Assembly: GCA_014654535.1 (NCBI GenBank)
Contig: BNBA01000034.1
Coordinates: 1 to 42,993, forward strand
DNA length: 42,993 nucleotides
Source of the DNA: Xanthomonas boreopolis
GTDB taxonomy: Bacteria; Pseudomonadota; Gammaproteobacteria; Xanthomonadales; Xanthomonadaceae
Reading direction: 5' to 3'
Position numbers and translations under genes: made by a program. Positions 29,211 through 36,733 of the stretch are shown here, in pieces. The notes beneath the pieces are model-generated. The model did no database searches and was not told the DNA's origin. It saw only the letters and a program-made list of their open reading frames with translations. Each line of letters begins with the position of its first letter. Positions within the stretch are counted from its first letter, which is position 1.

Positions 29211-30437
29211 ATGCTTTCGGACCTCACGGTTCGCCAGGCCAAGGCGACCGGCAAACCGTACACCCTGGCCGACACAGACGGCCTTTCCCTCTTTGTTTCA
29301 GCCACCGGTGCAAAGGCGTGGCACTTCCGCTTCTCGTGGGGCGGCAAGCGCGACCGCATGTCCTTCGGCACGTATCCAGCGCTCTCGCTGAAGGACGCCC
29401 GTGCGCTTCGCGATGAAGCCCGCTCGCTGCTCGCCAAGGGCGTCAATCCGCACAGCGAACGCAAGCGCAGGCGGCACGCGATCGTCCTGGCCGGCGAGCA
29501 CACCTTCATGGCCGTCTACGAGCAATGGCTGGCCCATCGCCGGCTCTCGCTGGAGGAAGGACGGCAGACCAGCCTTGAACAGATCGGGCGCGTCTTCAAG
29601 AAAGACGTGTTCCCCTCGCTGCGGCACCTGACCATCTACGAGATCACCCGCGCACACCTGCTGGACATCATCGGCAAGGTGGAAAAGCGCGGCTCGCTGT
29701 CGGTGGCCGAGAAGCTGAGGACCTGGTTCACCCAGTTGTTCACCTACGCCACGGTGGCGATTCCCAACATGGGCGATAACCCGTCCAGGGACCTGGAAGT
29801 GGTCGCGCTGCCCTTGCCGCCGGTCGAACACAACCCGTTCCTGCGCATGCACGAGCTGCCAGTCATGCTGCAGACACTGCGCAAGTACCGCGGGCGCCTG
29901 AACACGCAGTTGGGCTTGCGGCTGTTGATGCTCACCGGTGTGCGTACCGGCGAGTTGCGCTTCGCCACGCCCGATCAGTTCGACCTCGACCGGGGCCTGT
30001 GGATCATCCCGGTGGCCAGGCTCAAGCAGCGCAAGCTGCTCACCAGGAAGAAGCGCAAGCGTCTCATCGACATCCCGCCCTACATCGTGCCGCTGTCGGT
30101 GCAGGCGCAGGAGATCGTTCGCCACCTGCTCGACAACTTCAAGCCGGCCCAGGTTTATCTCATCCCCGGCGACTGGTGCCTGAAGAACCCGATCAGCGAG
30201 AACACGCTCAACGCCGCGCTCAAGCGCATGGGCTACGAGGACCAACTCACGGGGCATGGCATCCGGGCAACGATCTCGACGGCGCTGAACGAACTCGGGT
30301 ACCCGAAGAAATGGGTGGACGCCCAGCTCTCGCATGCCGACCCGGACAGGATCAGCGCGACCTACAACCATGCCGAATACGTCGAGCAGCGTCGCGTTTC
30401 GAGCAGAACCAGGTCGAGGTTGCCAGCCGGCATCTGA
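29211..30437 (+). CDS. P4-type tyrosine integrase, frameshifted near the C-terminus of the catalytic domain
   Basis: The frame gives 408 residues. An N-terminal DUF4102-type arm-binding domain (ADTDGLSLFVSATGAKAW, residues 20-37) is followed by a core-binding domain (about 95-195) and the catalytic domain. The catalytic residues are complete: R245 (TGVRTGELR), H349 and R352 (HGIRAT), H375 (LSHADPDR) and Y385 (ATYNHAEYV). After EQRR (residue 395) the sequence departs from the family, which normally continues with a segment like MMQDWADRLD, and ends in 13 out-of-frame residues. The proper continuation is found in another frame from 30398. A small non-triplet deletion at about 30394-30398 is the simplest cause. 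ATG at 29211 has AAGGAG 8 bases upstream. The shortened enzyme might retain some activity. Confidence 0.85.
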   Translation: MLSDLTVRQAKATGKPYTLADTDGLSLFVSATGAKAWHFRFSWGGKRDRMSFGTYPALSLKDARALRDEARSLLAKGVNPHSERKRRRHAIVLAGEHTFMAVYEQWLAHRRLSLEEGRQTSLEQIGRVFKKDVFPSLRHLTIYEITRAHLLDIIGKVEKRGSLSVAEKLRTWFTQLFTYATVAIPNMGDNPSRDLEVVALPLPPVEHNPFLRMHELPVMLQTLRKYRGRLNTQLGLRLLMLTGVRTGELRFATPDQFDLDRGLWIIPVARLKQRKLLTRKKRKRLIDIPPYIVPLSVQAQEIVRHLLDNFKPAQVYLIPGDWCLKNPISENTLNAALKRMGYEDQLTGHGIRATISTALNELGYPKKWVDAQLSHADPDRISATYNHAEYVEQRRVSSRTRSRLPAGI

Positions 30438-31102
30438 CCATCACGCTCCAGGGTCTGCCGACCATCGCCGGCCAGGCGGCTGTGCAGCCGCCGGTGGTCG
30501 ACCTCACCGCGCCGCAACTGATCGTGACCGCGCCGACGCCCGGCCAACCCGAAGCGCCGGCATCGGTGCAGCGGTTGTCGGCCGTGCGCATGCCCGAGTA
30601 CGCACGGCCGCGCCTGTCGGAGGCGCAGCGCGAACGCCTGCAAGTGCTGGAGACCTTCGAGGCACCACACAACCTCTCGGTGGCGGACTACGCCAAGCTC
30701 GCGGGCAAGTCGCGCCGCTGGATCACCTACGAGATCCAGGCCGGCAACCTGCTGTCGATCCACATGGGGCATCGCGGGCAGCGGGTGCCGGACTGGCAAC
30801 TCGATCCGCTCAAGCGCAGGCTGGTCCAGTCCGTCCTGAAGCAACTGCCACGGGGTATCGACACCTGGGACATCTACCACGCTCTTCTGCGCTCGTACGA
30901 GGCTCTCGGGACACGGCCGGCCATCGAAGCCGTCAATCCAACGAACCTGCACCTTGCCGCGCGGTTGGTGGCCGCACAGTGCATGCAGGCGAGCGAGCCA
31001 GTCGTGACGACCGAGTTCCCTGAGCAGGTCCGGCAAGGCGTGCAGCGGCTGGTGCGCGAAGCCGTCGCTGCCGATGCCGCCGAAGCGACGCCTAGAGTCT
31101 GA
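30398..31102 (+). pseudogene. C-terminal extension of the integrase, detached by frameshift
   Basis: The reading frame from 30398 (FEQNQVEVASRHLTITLQG) continues the integrase for 234 residues to the stop at 31100-31102. Rejoined, the two parts would be about 640 residues, close to the 657 of IntB13 of ICEclc. The fragment has a proline-rich linker, then a helix-turn-helix-like block (SVADYAKLAGKSRRWITYEI) and a helical C-terminal module with DTWDIYHALL, LGTRPAIEAVNPTNL. The last resembles the toxin-binding domain of Xre/MbcA/ParS-type antitoxins. There is no obvious start codon with a ribosome binding site, although ATG at 30591 could give a 170-residue product. It is probably silent unless a repair or reinitiation occurs. 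Confidence 0.7.
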
Positions 31103-31129
31103 TGAAGCCAGGGTCGCGTCGAAGTTCGG

Positions 31130-31753
31130 TCAGGCGTTTGCCTGGAGCGCTTGGAAGAACGGCTCCAGGCGGGTGCTGTCCGTATTTCGACGGCTCAGGA
31201 AGTACGTGGTGAGCGTCAGCGCTCCCTCTTGCAACGGACGCTGGAAAACGCCCAGGGGACGATGGCCCTCGATGCGGGCGACGGGTGCGAGGCAGACGCC
31301 GTAGCCGGCGGCCACCAAGGTCATCATCAACCCGAACGATGTGGCCGTCGTGACGGCCGAGGGGACGACGCCGGCCGCCGTCAGCAATGAGTCGATCTGC
31401 TCGCAGTAGCCGACACAGTCGCGGCCATCCAGGGCGATCCAAGGGTGGTCGGCCGCCTGCTCCAGGGACACTGACGCGAAGGCCAGCAAGGGGTGATGGG
31501 CCGACACGGCCAATGCCAGCGTGTCGCGCCAGACGGGGCGCACATCGATGCCTTCCGGTGCTGCGGGCGACTGGCAGAGGCCTGCCTCGAAGGCCCCCGC
31601 GAGCAGTCCTCGATGCAGATCCACCAGGCGTTCTTCATGAAGGCGAATGGGGTGGTCCGGATGGCGCCGGCGATGTTCCGCCATCGGCACCGACAACCGG
31701 GGATAGGCCAGGCAGTCCGACAGGGCAATGTTCAAGGGATCGGGAGCGATCAT
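31130..31753 (-). pseudogene. LysR-type regulator lacking its DNA-binding domain
   Basis: The 207 residues match the substrate-binding (type-2 periplasmic-binding-like) domain of LysR regulators: NIALSDCLAYPRLSV, PIRLHEERLVDLHRGLLAG, GLCQSPAAPEGID, LALAVSAHHPLLAF and TLVAAGYGVCLAPVARIEG. The N-terminal helix-turn-helix (about 90 residues) is missing. Upstream bases on the minus strand (31754-31850) do not encode it; they form the spacer to the divergent XRE gene. The gene was therefore truncated by a rearrangement, probably within the mobile element. A free sensor domain is unlikely to regulate on its own. Confidence 0.75.
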
Positions 31754-31857
31754 CGTGTCACCTGCACAACGCCGACACTGGGAAAAACCGGGCGCGACCG
31801 GTCGATGAGATAAGTTTAACGTGGTTTAGATTCGCTTTGCGCGTGACGCTTCTGTTG

Positions 31858-32157
31858 ATGCAGAAGCGATCGGTGCAACGCGGGAGACCCGCAGGGACAA
31901 GAACCTATGAAAGCGAGCCAGCGCGCGCTTTCGGCGTTGCCGTGCGCGAGGCCCGGTCCGCGCAGGGGCTGGCGCAGGAGGTGCTCGCGGAACAGGCGGG
32001 CATCGCCCGGTCGCACATGGGCAAGATCGAGCGCGGCGAGCACATGTCCACGCTGGTGTTGATCCTGCGGATCGCGAAGGGGCTGGGGTGCTCGGCCGCG
32101 ACGCTGATGGCCGCGACCGAGGCGCAACTGTCCGAGGAAGAGAGCGGCACCGAATAG
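31858..32157 (+). CDS. XRE-family transcriptional regulator
   Basis: The 99-residue protein is a single lambda-repressor-like helix-turn-helix domain: FGVAVREARSAQGLAQEVLA, then EQAGIARSHMGKIERGEHM and a helix with LVLILRIAKGLGCSAATLM. The N-terminal 25 residues are basic and probably disordered; the C-terminus is acidic. Proteins of this type sit near the integrase in many ICEs and control accessory or mobility genes. The in-frame GTG at 31843 is an alternative start. Upstream, GTTTAACGTGGTTTAG (31814-31829) contains two GTTTA words 10 bp apart, a possible operator or promoter element. Confidence 0.88.
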   Translation: MQKRSVQRGRPAGTRTYESEPARAFGVAVREARSAQGLAQEVLAEQAGIARSHMGKIERGEHMSTLVLILRIAKGLGCSAATLMAATEAQLSEEESGTE

Positions 32158-32241
32158 CCATGCCGTCATGGCGGTGAGGTGTCAACAACGTTCTTGTACG
32201 TCAAGGCTGTGACTTGCCAGGTGTTCATTGCCACCTCGCAT

Positions 32242-32270
32242 TTGACACGCGGCCTTTTTCGTAACATCAT
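32242..32270 (+). promoter_or_regulatory. Candidate promoter of the Rrf2 operon
   Basis: TTGACA at 32242-32247 is a consensus -35 box. CATCAT at 32265-32270 lies at the ideal 17 bp spacing and matches 4 of 6 bases of the -10 box. Transcription would then begin within a few bases of the ATG at 32278, which lacks a ribosome binding site, suggesting a leaderless transcript. Confidence 0.4.
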
Positions 32271-32277
32271 TTGTTTC

Positions 32278-32727
32278 ATGAAAAGAGACAGCCGCCTCTC
32301 GTCTGTCCTGCATGCGCTGCTGCACATGGCCGAGCAGGATGGACCCGTTACCTCGGAAACCTTGGCGCTGTGCCTGGGAACCAACCCGGTCGTCGTTCGA
32401 CGCACGATGGGATACCTGCGGCAAGCGGGAATCGTCACCTCCGAACGAGGCCACGCAGGAGGATGGCGTATCCACGCCGACCTTGGCAGCGTCACCCTGC
32501 GTCAGTTGCACGAAGCCCTGGGAGAGCCGGCGACGTTTGCCATCGGCAACCGCAACGAGACACCGGAGTGTCTGGTCGAGCAGACGGTCAATGCGGCACT
32601 CGAAGGCACGTTTGCCGAAGCCGAGGCGCTGCTGCTCACGCGGTTTTCGGAAATCACCCTTGCCGATCTGGCCTCTGACTTCGCACGCCGGCATGCGGCC
32701 TTACGACACTCAAGGAATAAATCATGA
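32278..32727 (+). CDS. Rrf2-family transcriptional regulator
   Basis: The 149-residue protein starts with a winged helix typical of Rrf2: SRLSSVLHALLHMAEQDGPV, LALCLGTNPVVVRRTMGYLR, and the wing ERGHAGGWRIHADLGSVTL. The three clustered cysteines used by IscR and NsrR to hold an iron-sulfur cluster are absent; only two cysteines (in LCLG and ECLV) remain, so it resembles redox- or metabolite-responsive members such as YwnA or CymR. It overlaps the next gene by ATGA (32724-32727). As first gene of the operon it probably autoregulates it and controls the flavoprotein and methyltransferase. The start at 32278 is where family resemblance begins. Confidence 0.9.
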   Translation: MKRDSRLSSVLHALLHMAEQDGPVTSETLALCLGTNPVVVRRTMGYLRQAGIVTSERGHAGGWRIHADLGSVTLRQLHEALGEPATFAIGNRNETPECLVEQTVNAALEGTFAEAEALLLTRFSEITLADLASDFARRHAALRHSRNKS

Positions 32728-33647
32728 ATCACGACGTGATCGTCGTCGGCGGAAGCTACTCAGGCATGGCCGCGACCCTGCAACTGGTGCGCGCACGCAG
32801 GTCAGTGCTGGTGATCGATGCGGGCCAGCGGCGCAACCGCTTCGCCAGCCATTCACACGGATTTCTCGGCCAGGATGGTGTGCCGCCAGGTGAAATCGCT
32901 GCAAACGCACGCCGCCAGCTCGAGGCCTATCCAACGCTGACCTGGCTTGAAGGTCGGGTGGAAGCGGTCGCCGGGCAGGCGGACGAATTCACCGTCACGA
33001 CGGCCGATGGCGAGTCGCACCTGGGGCGACGCATTCTATTGGCGACGGGGGTGACCGACCAGCTTCCAGCCATCGACGGACTCGCGCAACGCTGGGGGAA
33101 GACGGTTTTTCACTGCCCGTACTGCCATGGCTATGAACTTGGACAGGGACGCATCGGCATCGTCGGTGCCAGCCCGATGTCCATCCATCAGGCTGAGCTG
33201 CTGACGGATTGGGGGGATGTCACCTTGCTCGTCAACGGTGCATTGGAACTCAACGAGGAAATCAGGTCCACTTTGGAACGCCGAGGCGTGGTCATCGACG
33301 AGGCCCGCATCGACAGGATCGAGGGACATGCCGACGTGACGATGGTGGATGGGAGGCGACTGAGCTTTGCGGGCCTGTTTGTTGTAACGCGAACCGCCCC
33401 CTCCAGCCCTTTGGCCGAGACAATCGGTTGTTCACTGGAAGAAACGCCCATGGGAATCCAGATCCGCACGGATGCCGAGAGCAAGACCTCGGTGCCTGGG
33501 GTCTTTGCCTGCGGCGACGTGGCACGGTTTCCTCATTCGGTGTCGCTGGCCGTGGGCAACGGGGCCATGACGGGATTCCACATTCACCGATCACTGATTT
33601 GGCCCGAGACGATCGAGCCAGCGCAAGCGGAAGGCCGCGCTCGATGA
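32724..33647 (+). CDS. Thioredoxin reductase-like FAD/NAD(P) oxidoreductase
   Basis: The 307-residue protein has the class-II pyridine nucleotide-disulfide layout. The FAD-binding loop is VIVVGGSYSGMAA (residues 5-17), the redox motif CPYC (C131, C134) lies in FHCPYCHGYE, the NAD(P)-binding loop is IGIVGASPMS, and the second FAD motif is GVFACGDVARFP. True TrxB usually has CATC; CPYC is common in a group of thioredoxin-reductase-like flavoproteins found with Rrf2 regulators. It should transfer electrons from NAD(P)H through FAD to a disulfide or small molecule. Both ends overlap neighbouring genes by ATGA, so the three are translated as a unit. The partner substrate is not encoded nearby. Confidence 0.9.
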   Translation: MNHDVIVVGGSYSGMAATLQLVRARRSVLVIDAGQRRNRFASHSHGFLGQDGVPPGEIAANARRQLEAYPTLTWLEGRVEAVAGQADEFTVTTADGESHLGRRILLATGVTDQLPAIDGLAQRWGKTVFHCPYCHGYELGQGRIGIVGASPMSIHQAELLTDWGDVTLLVNGALELNEEIRSTLERRGVVIDEARIDRIEGHADVTMVDGRRLSFAGLFVVTRTAPSSPLAETIGCSLEETPMGIQIRTDAESKTSVPGVFACGDVARFPHSVSLAVGNGAMTGFHIHRSLIWPETIEPAQAEGRAR

Positions 33648-34318
33648 CGTCGTTCCCCGACCCGACGGCTGTATCGGGCTATGTGGAAAGAACCGCGAGG
33701 ATCGTGCCGGGCCTGAGCGACCTGCACCGGATGGCGGGCGTGCTGCTGGCTGAATGCGCGCCGGCCGACGCGCGCATCCTGGTGCTCGGCGCCGGCGGCG
33801 GGCTGGAACTGAAGGCCCTCGCTGAAATGCAGCCCGGCTGGCAGTTCGACGGCGTCGATCCTTCCGCAGAGATGCTCGAACTCGCCCGCACGATCCTGGG
33901 CCCGATGGCGCCTCACGTGCGCTTGCACGAGGGCTATATCGACAGCGCCCCCAAGGGGCCCTTCGATGGCGCGACCTGCCTGCTGACATTGCATTTCCTG
34001 CCTCCAGCCGAGCGCCTGAAGACGCTGCAGCAGATGCACCTGCGACTCAAGCCCGGTGCGCCCCTTGTCGTCGCGCATCACAGCTTTCCCGGCGAAGATC
34101 CCGGTCGGGACAGATGGCTCTCGCGCAATGCGGTGTTCGCGGCTATTTCCGGCGTACCCGTGCGTCAAGCCGAAGGCAGCATCGCGGCGATCAAGGAACG
34201 GCTGCCCGTGCTTTCGCCCGTGCAGGATGTCGATCTGCTCCGCGAGGCTGGATTCACGGACATCGACCTTTTCTATTGCGCGTTCACCTTCAAGGGTTGG
34301 GTCGCCCATCGAGCATGA
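33644..34318 (+). CDS. Class I SAM-dependent methyltransferase
   Basis: The 224-residue protein has the Rossmann motifs of class I methyltransferases: motif I ILVLGAGGGLELKAL, the acidic end of strand 2 in FDGVDPSAEMLELAR, motif IV GATCLLTLHFLP and post-motif LRLKPGAPLVVAHHSF. It overlaps the oxidoreductase by ATGA (33644-33647). It is probably a small-molecule methyltransferase. Together with the flavoprotein it could reduce and methylate a toxic metalloid or electrophile, but no metal-binding motif is visible to support that. It is the last gene of the operon and converges on the relaxase gene 65 bp downstream. Confidence 0.87.
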   Translation: MTSFPDPTAVSGYVERTARIVPGLSDLHRMAGVLLAECAPADARILVLGAGGGLELKALAEMQPGWQFDGVDPSAEMLELARTILGPMAPHVRLHEGYIDSAPKGPFDGATCLLTLHFLPPAERLKTLQQMHLRLKPGAPLVVAHHSFPGEDPGRDRWLSRNAVFAAISGVPVRQAEGSIAAIKERLPVLSPVQDVDLLREAGFTDIDLFYCAFTFKGWVAHRA

Positions 34319-34383
34319 GGGGGTATCGACGATGCAAGACATAGGGTCGGCAGGTGCGCTGCCCGTGTGTGGCGAGGAGACTC

Positions 34384-36180
34384 CTAGCCGCGCGCCAGGG
34401 ACAGGTAGGGGTTGTCCGGCGGGACTTCCGCGAACAATGCCGAAGGCGCCGCCAACAGATAGCCGTGCAACCGCCGCGACTTGCGCGGTCCTGTGACATC
34501 GCAGGTCCAGATGTTCAGGCCGCTGTCCTGTTTGCGGTGCAGCCCCAGCTTCTCGAAGCGCTTCTGCACCCATTGCCAGTCGTGCAGATCGTCCTGTCGG
34601 GCCAGCGCCTGGATCTCCGGATGTTCCTGCACGTAGCGCTGGAAGACGCCGGGGCTGACCAGGTACGCCGTGCCATCGACGGTATGCACCAGTGCCTTCG
34701 CATCGTTGATGATGAGCTTGCGCGACTCGATGCCTTGCCTGAGCCAGGCGATGAAGGCTTCCCCGGACGGCGTGGCCTTCGCGGGAGCCGGCATCGTGGC
34801 AGGACCGGTCAGCGCCGAATGGGTCACTGTCACAGTTGCTCCGGCGGATGGTGACGGCGGTTCCGCGCCGGCGGACGATGCACCGGCGGTGGCTGCGCCG
34901 GATGCATCGAGCATCGACAGCAGATCGGAGACCGGGTCCGCGAGCCCGGCCGGGGAATCCGCCACCCCAGGGGGCGGTGAGGTGGCCGGGATGCCGTCGG
35001 AGCCCGGCGCTGCCTCATCGCCAGGGAGGGGCTCTTCCGTCGTGACCGTGCCGGCGAATGGTGCGGGACGCTCGCCCGACTCCCAGATCAAGGCCGGCGA
35101 CAGACGCAGGAAGGTAAAGCTGTGCGACCAGCCGGTGCCGCTCGTGACGGTCGCCCGCCAGATCGCCTTCCCATCCGGAGCGGGCTGCACGATGCCATGG
35201 TCCTGGAGCACCGAGAAGACGGCGGTGTTGTTCGATGGGATGCCTTCGATGCCCTGCGACAGGAGATGCGCGCGCAGCTTGTCGCTGACCGTCTTGCTGA
35301 CGAGCCAGAGTGCGTCCTGGGTCAGCCATCCATCCGACGGGCCGCCGGGCTGGTTCAGCTTGAACTCCTCGCGCAGCAGGTAGCGCAGGCCATCCAGCAG
35401 CTTGCGCTGCAGCGCATGCTTCGGCGCCGCCATGGCCCTGGCCGGATCACCGCCGAGCGCCAGGGCCACCGATGCCTGGTCGGCCTTGACGACCAGCTCG
35501 CCCAGCGTGCCGGCATGCTCGTACTGGCCCGCCAGGACGTAGAGCAGCGCCGACCATAGATCGTGGTAGTCGCTCAGCCAGTCGAGGATGCCGGCATCGA
35601 GCACACGGGTGTAGAGCAGCCCAGTGGCGGCGCCATGCAGCCGGTACTCGCGATCCGTCCGGTAACGAAAGCGGTACGGCTGCCGCAGCGGCCCGTGCCA
35701 GGGGTGCCAGACCAGGCCATCGGCCTGCTCGACGTGCAGGTCGACCGCGATCTTGCCAATGTCGTGCAGCAGCGCGGCGTAGGCGGTACCGGCGGTCCAG
35801 GCCTCGGCTTGCGCGGCCTGGGCCTCGGGCGAGGCGCCGGCCGGAAGCAAGTGGGACTGCCTCAGTTTGAGCGCGTAGGCCACGATCTCCAGGCCGTGGT
35901 CCAGCATGCCGCCCGGCCAGGCATGGTGATGCGCCTCCGAGGCCGGGAACTGCTGGACCAGCTCGGCGTAGCGCTCCAGTGGCGCCAGGTACAGCGAGCG
36001 GAACTGCCGACGCGACAGCGAGGTGCGCTGCCAGATGTGTTCCAGCAATCGCTGCCGGCGCGGCTCCGCCAGCAGCGATGTGGCCGACTGCGGCCGGGTC
36101 AACCCTTTGGCAGGCTCGACGGGAGGCGGTGCCGCGGCGTTGGCCAGCGGCACCCGTTTGCGCTGGAACAGCGAAAGCAT
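34384..36180 (-). CDS. traI: MobH-family conjugative relaxase (TraI_2 type)
   Basis: The 598-residue protein has the two conserved parts of ICE relaxases. The N-terminal TraI_2 domain shows an HD-type metal site: HHHAWPGGMLDHGLE (H84-86, H95) and LLHDIGK (H139, D140), with WHPWHGPL downstream. A proline/alanine-rich linker (about residues 380-470) leads to the C-terminal TraI_2_C domain (GEAFIAWLRQGIESRKLIIN; RKSRRLHGYLL). It should nick the element's oriT and pilot the DNA strand during transfer. ATG at 36180 has AGGA 8 bases upstream; an in-frame extension to 36255 would add a Lys/Arg-rich segment from the repetitive upstream region and is less likely. The gene looks intact. Confidence 0.92.
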   Translation of the reverse strand: MLSLFQRKRVPLANAAAPPPVEPAKGLTRPQSATSLLAEPRRQRLLEHIWQRTSLSRRQFRSLYLAPLERYAELVQQFPASEAHHHAWPGGMLDHGLEIVAYALKLRQSHLLPAGASPEAQAAQAEAWTAGTAYAALLHDIGKIAVDLHVEQADGLVWHPWHGPLRQPYRFRYRTDREYRLHGAATGLLYTRVLDAGILDWLSDYHDLWSALLYVLAGQYEHAGTLGELVVKADQASVALALGGDPARAMAAPKHALQRKLLDGLRYLLREEFKLNQPGGPSDGWLTQDALWLVSKTVSDKLRAHLLSQGIEGIPSNNTAVFSVLQDHGIVQPAPDGKAIWRATVTSGTGWSHSFTFLRLSPALIWESGERPAPFAGTVTTEEPLPGDEAAPGSDGIPATSPPPGVADSPAGLADPVSDLLSMLDASGAATAGASSAGAEPPSPSAGATVTVTHSALTGPATMPAPAKATPSGEAFIAWLRQGIESRKLIINDAKALVHTVDGTAYLVSPGVFQRYVQEHPEIQALARQDDLHDWQWVQKRFEKLGLHRKQDSGLNIWTCDVTGPRKSRRLHGYLLAAPSALFAEVPPDNPYLSLARG

Positions 36181-36514
36181 GGCGACATCCTGGTGATGGG
36201 CTGGCCGGAGGAGCCTTTTGGCCTTTCGGGTAGGGGCCTTTCCCCTTGAGGCCATTCCCTTGCCCCTTCCCCAGCCCTTTGGCCTTCGACAAGCCCTTTG
36301 GTATAGGGGCAGTTGGCTTCGTGTGCCGCAATCAATGCGGAGCCCATGCGCTCCAGGATCGGGGATCGGAACAGGCGCTGTGTTTTCACCGGATCAGGCC
36401 GCTTCAACCGGCGCTGAAAGCACGGCAGGTCCTGAAATCCATGCGCCCGAAGGCATGCTTGTCGGGAATGAAGTAAGGAAGTAAGATTTCCTTTGAAACT
36501 TACGGAGGCTTCCC
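36181..36514. other. Divergent intergenic region, candidate oriT and promoters
   Basis: The 334 bp between the relaxase start and the antitoxin start contain no gene. The left 120 bp are strongly strand-biased (C/T-rich on +) with the word AGCCYTTTGG at 36212, 36273 and 36292, and a small hairpin GGGGCCTTTCCCC near 36234-36246. The position next to the MobH relaxase, strand bias and repeats fit an origin of transfer, but no nick site can be named. The right end holds the toxin-antitoxin promoter. Confidence 0.4.
36459..36503 (+). promoter_or_regulatory. Promoter and operator of the AbrB/PIN module
   Basis: TTGTCG (36459-36464) and TAAGAT (36482-36487), 17 bp apart, form a plausible promoter. 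The -10 box lies within the imperfect inverted repeat GTAAGATTTC cttt GAAACTTAC (36481-36503, one-base bulge), a likely operator for autoregulation by the antitoxin. A GGAGG ribosome binding site follows at 36505-36508. Confidence 0.5.
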
Positions 36515-36733
36515 ATGCTTGCCAAGCTCACTTCGAAAAACCAGATCACGCTGCCCAAGGCGGCCGTGTCCGGCGTGGATGCGGCGGAGTACTTCGACGT
36601 GACCGTCGAAGGCGGTCGGATCGTCCTGACCCCCGTGCGGGTCCAGAAGGCCCAGGCCGTGCGCGAGAAGCTGGAGCAACTCGGGATCACCGAGCAGGAC
36701 GTCGAGGATGCCGTGGCCTGGGCGCGGCGCTGA
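36515..36733 (+). CDS. AbrB/MazE-type antitoxin
   Basis: The 72-residue protein has the swapped-hairpin DNA-binding motif of AbrB/MazE proteins at its N-terminus (AKLTSKNQITLPKAAV...) and a helical C-terminus (REKLEQLGITEQDVEDAVAW), which should bind the toxin. Its stop overlaps the toxin start by TGATG (36731-36735), the typical arrangement for a toxin-antitoxin operon. It should repress its own promoter through the inverted repeat at 36481-36503. The module probably stabilises the ICE in the host. Confidence 0.9.
   Translation: MLAKLTSKNQITLPKAAVSGVDAAEYFDVTVEGGRIVLTPVRVQKAQAVREKLEQLGITEQDVEDAVAWARR

Noticed and set aside
36181-36331. Lys/Gly-rich minus-strand frame upstream of the relaxase (KGLSKAKGLGKGQGNGLKGK-like)
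   Set aside because: It is a reading of the strand-biased repetitive spacer, not conserved protein; the relaxase proper starts at 36180.
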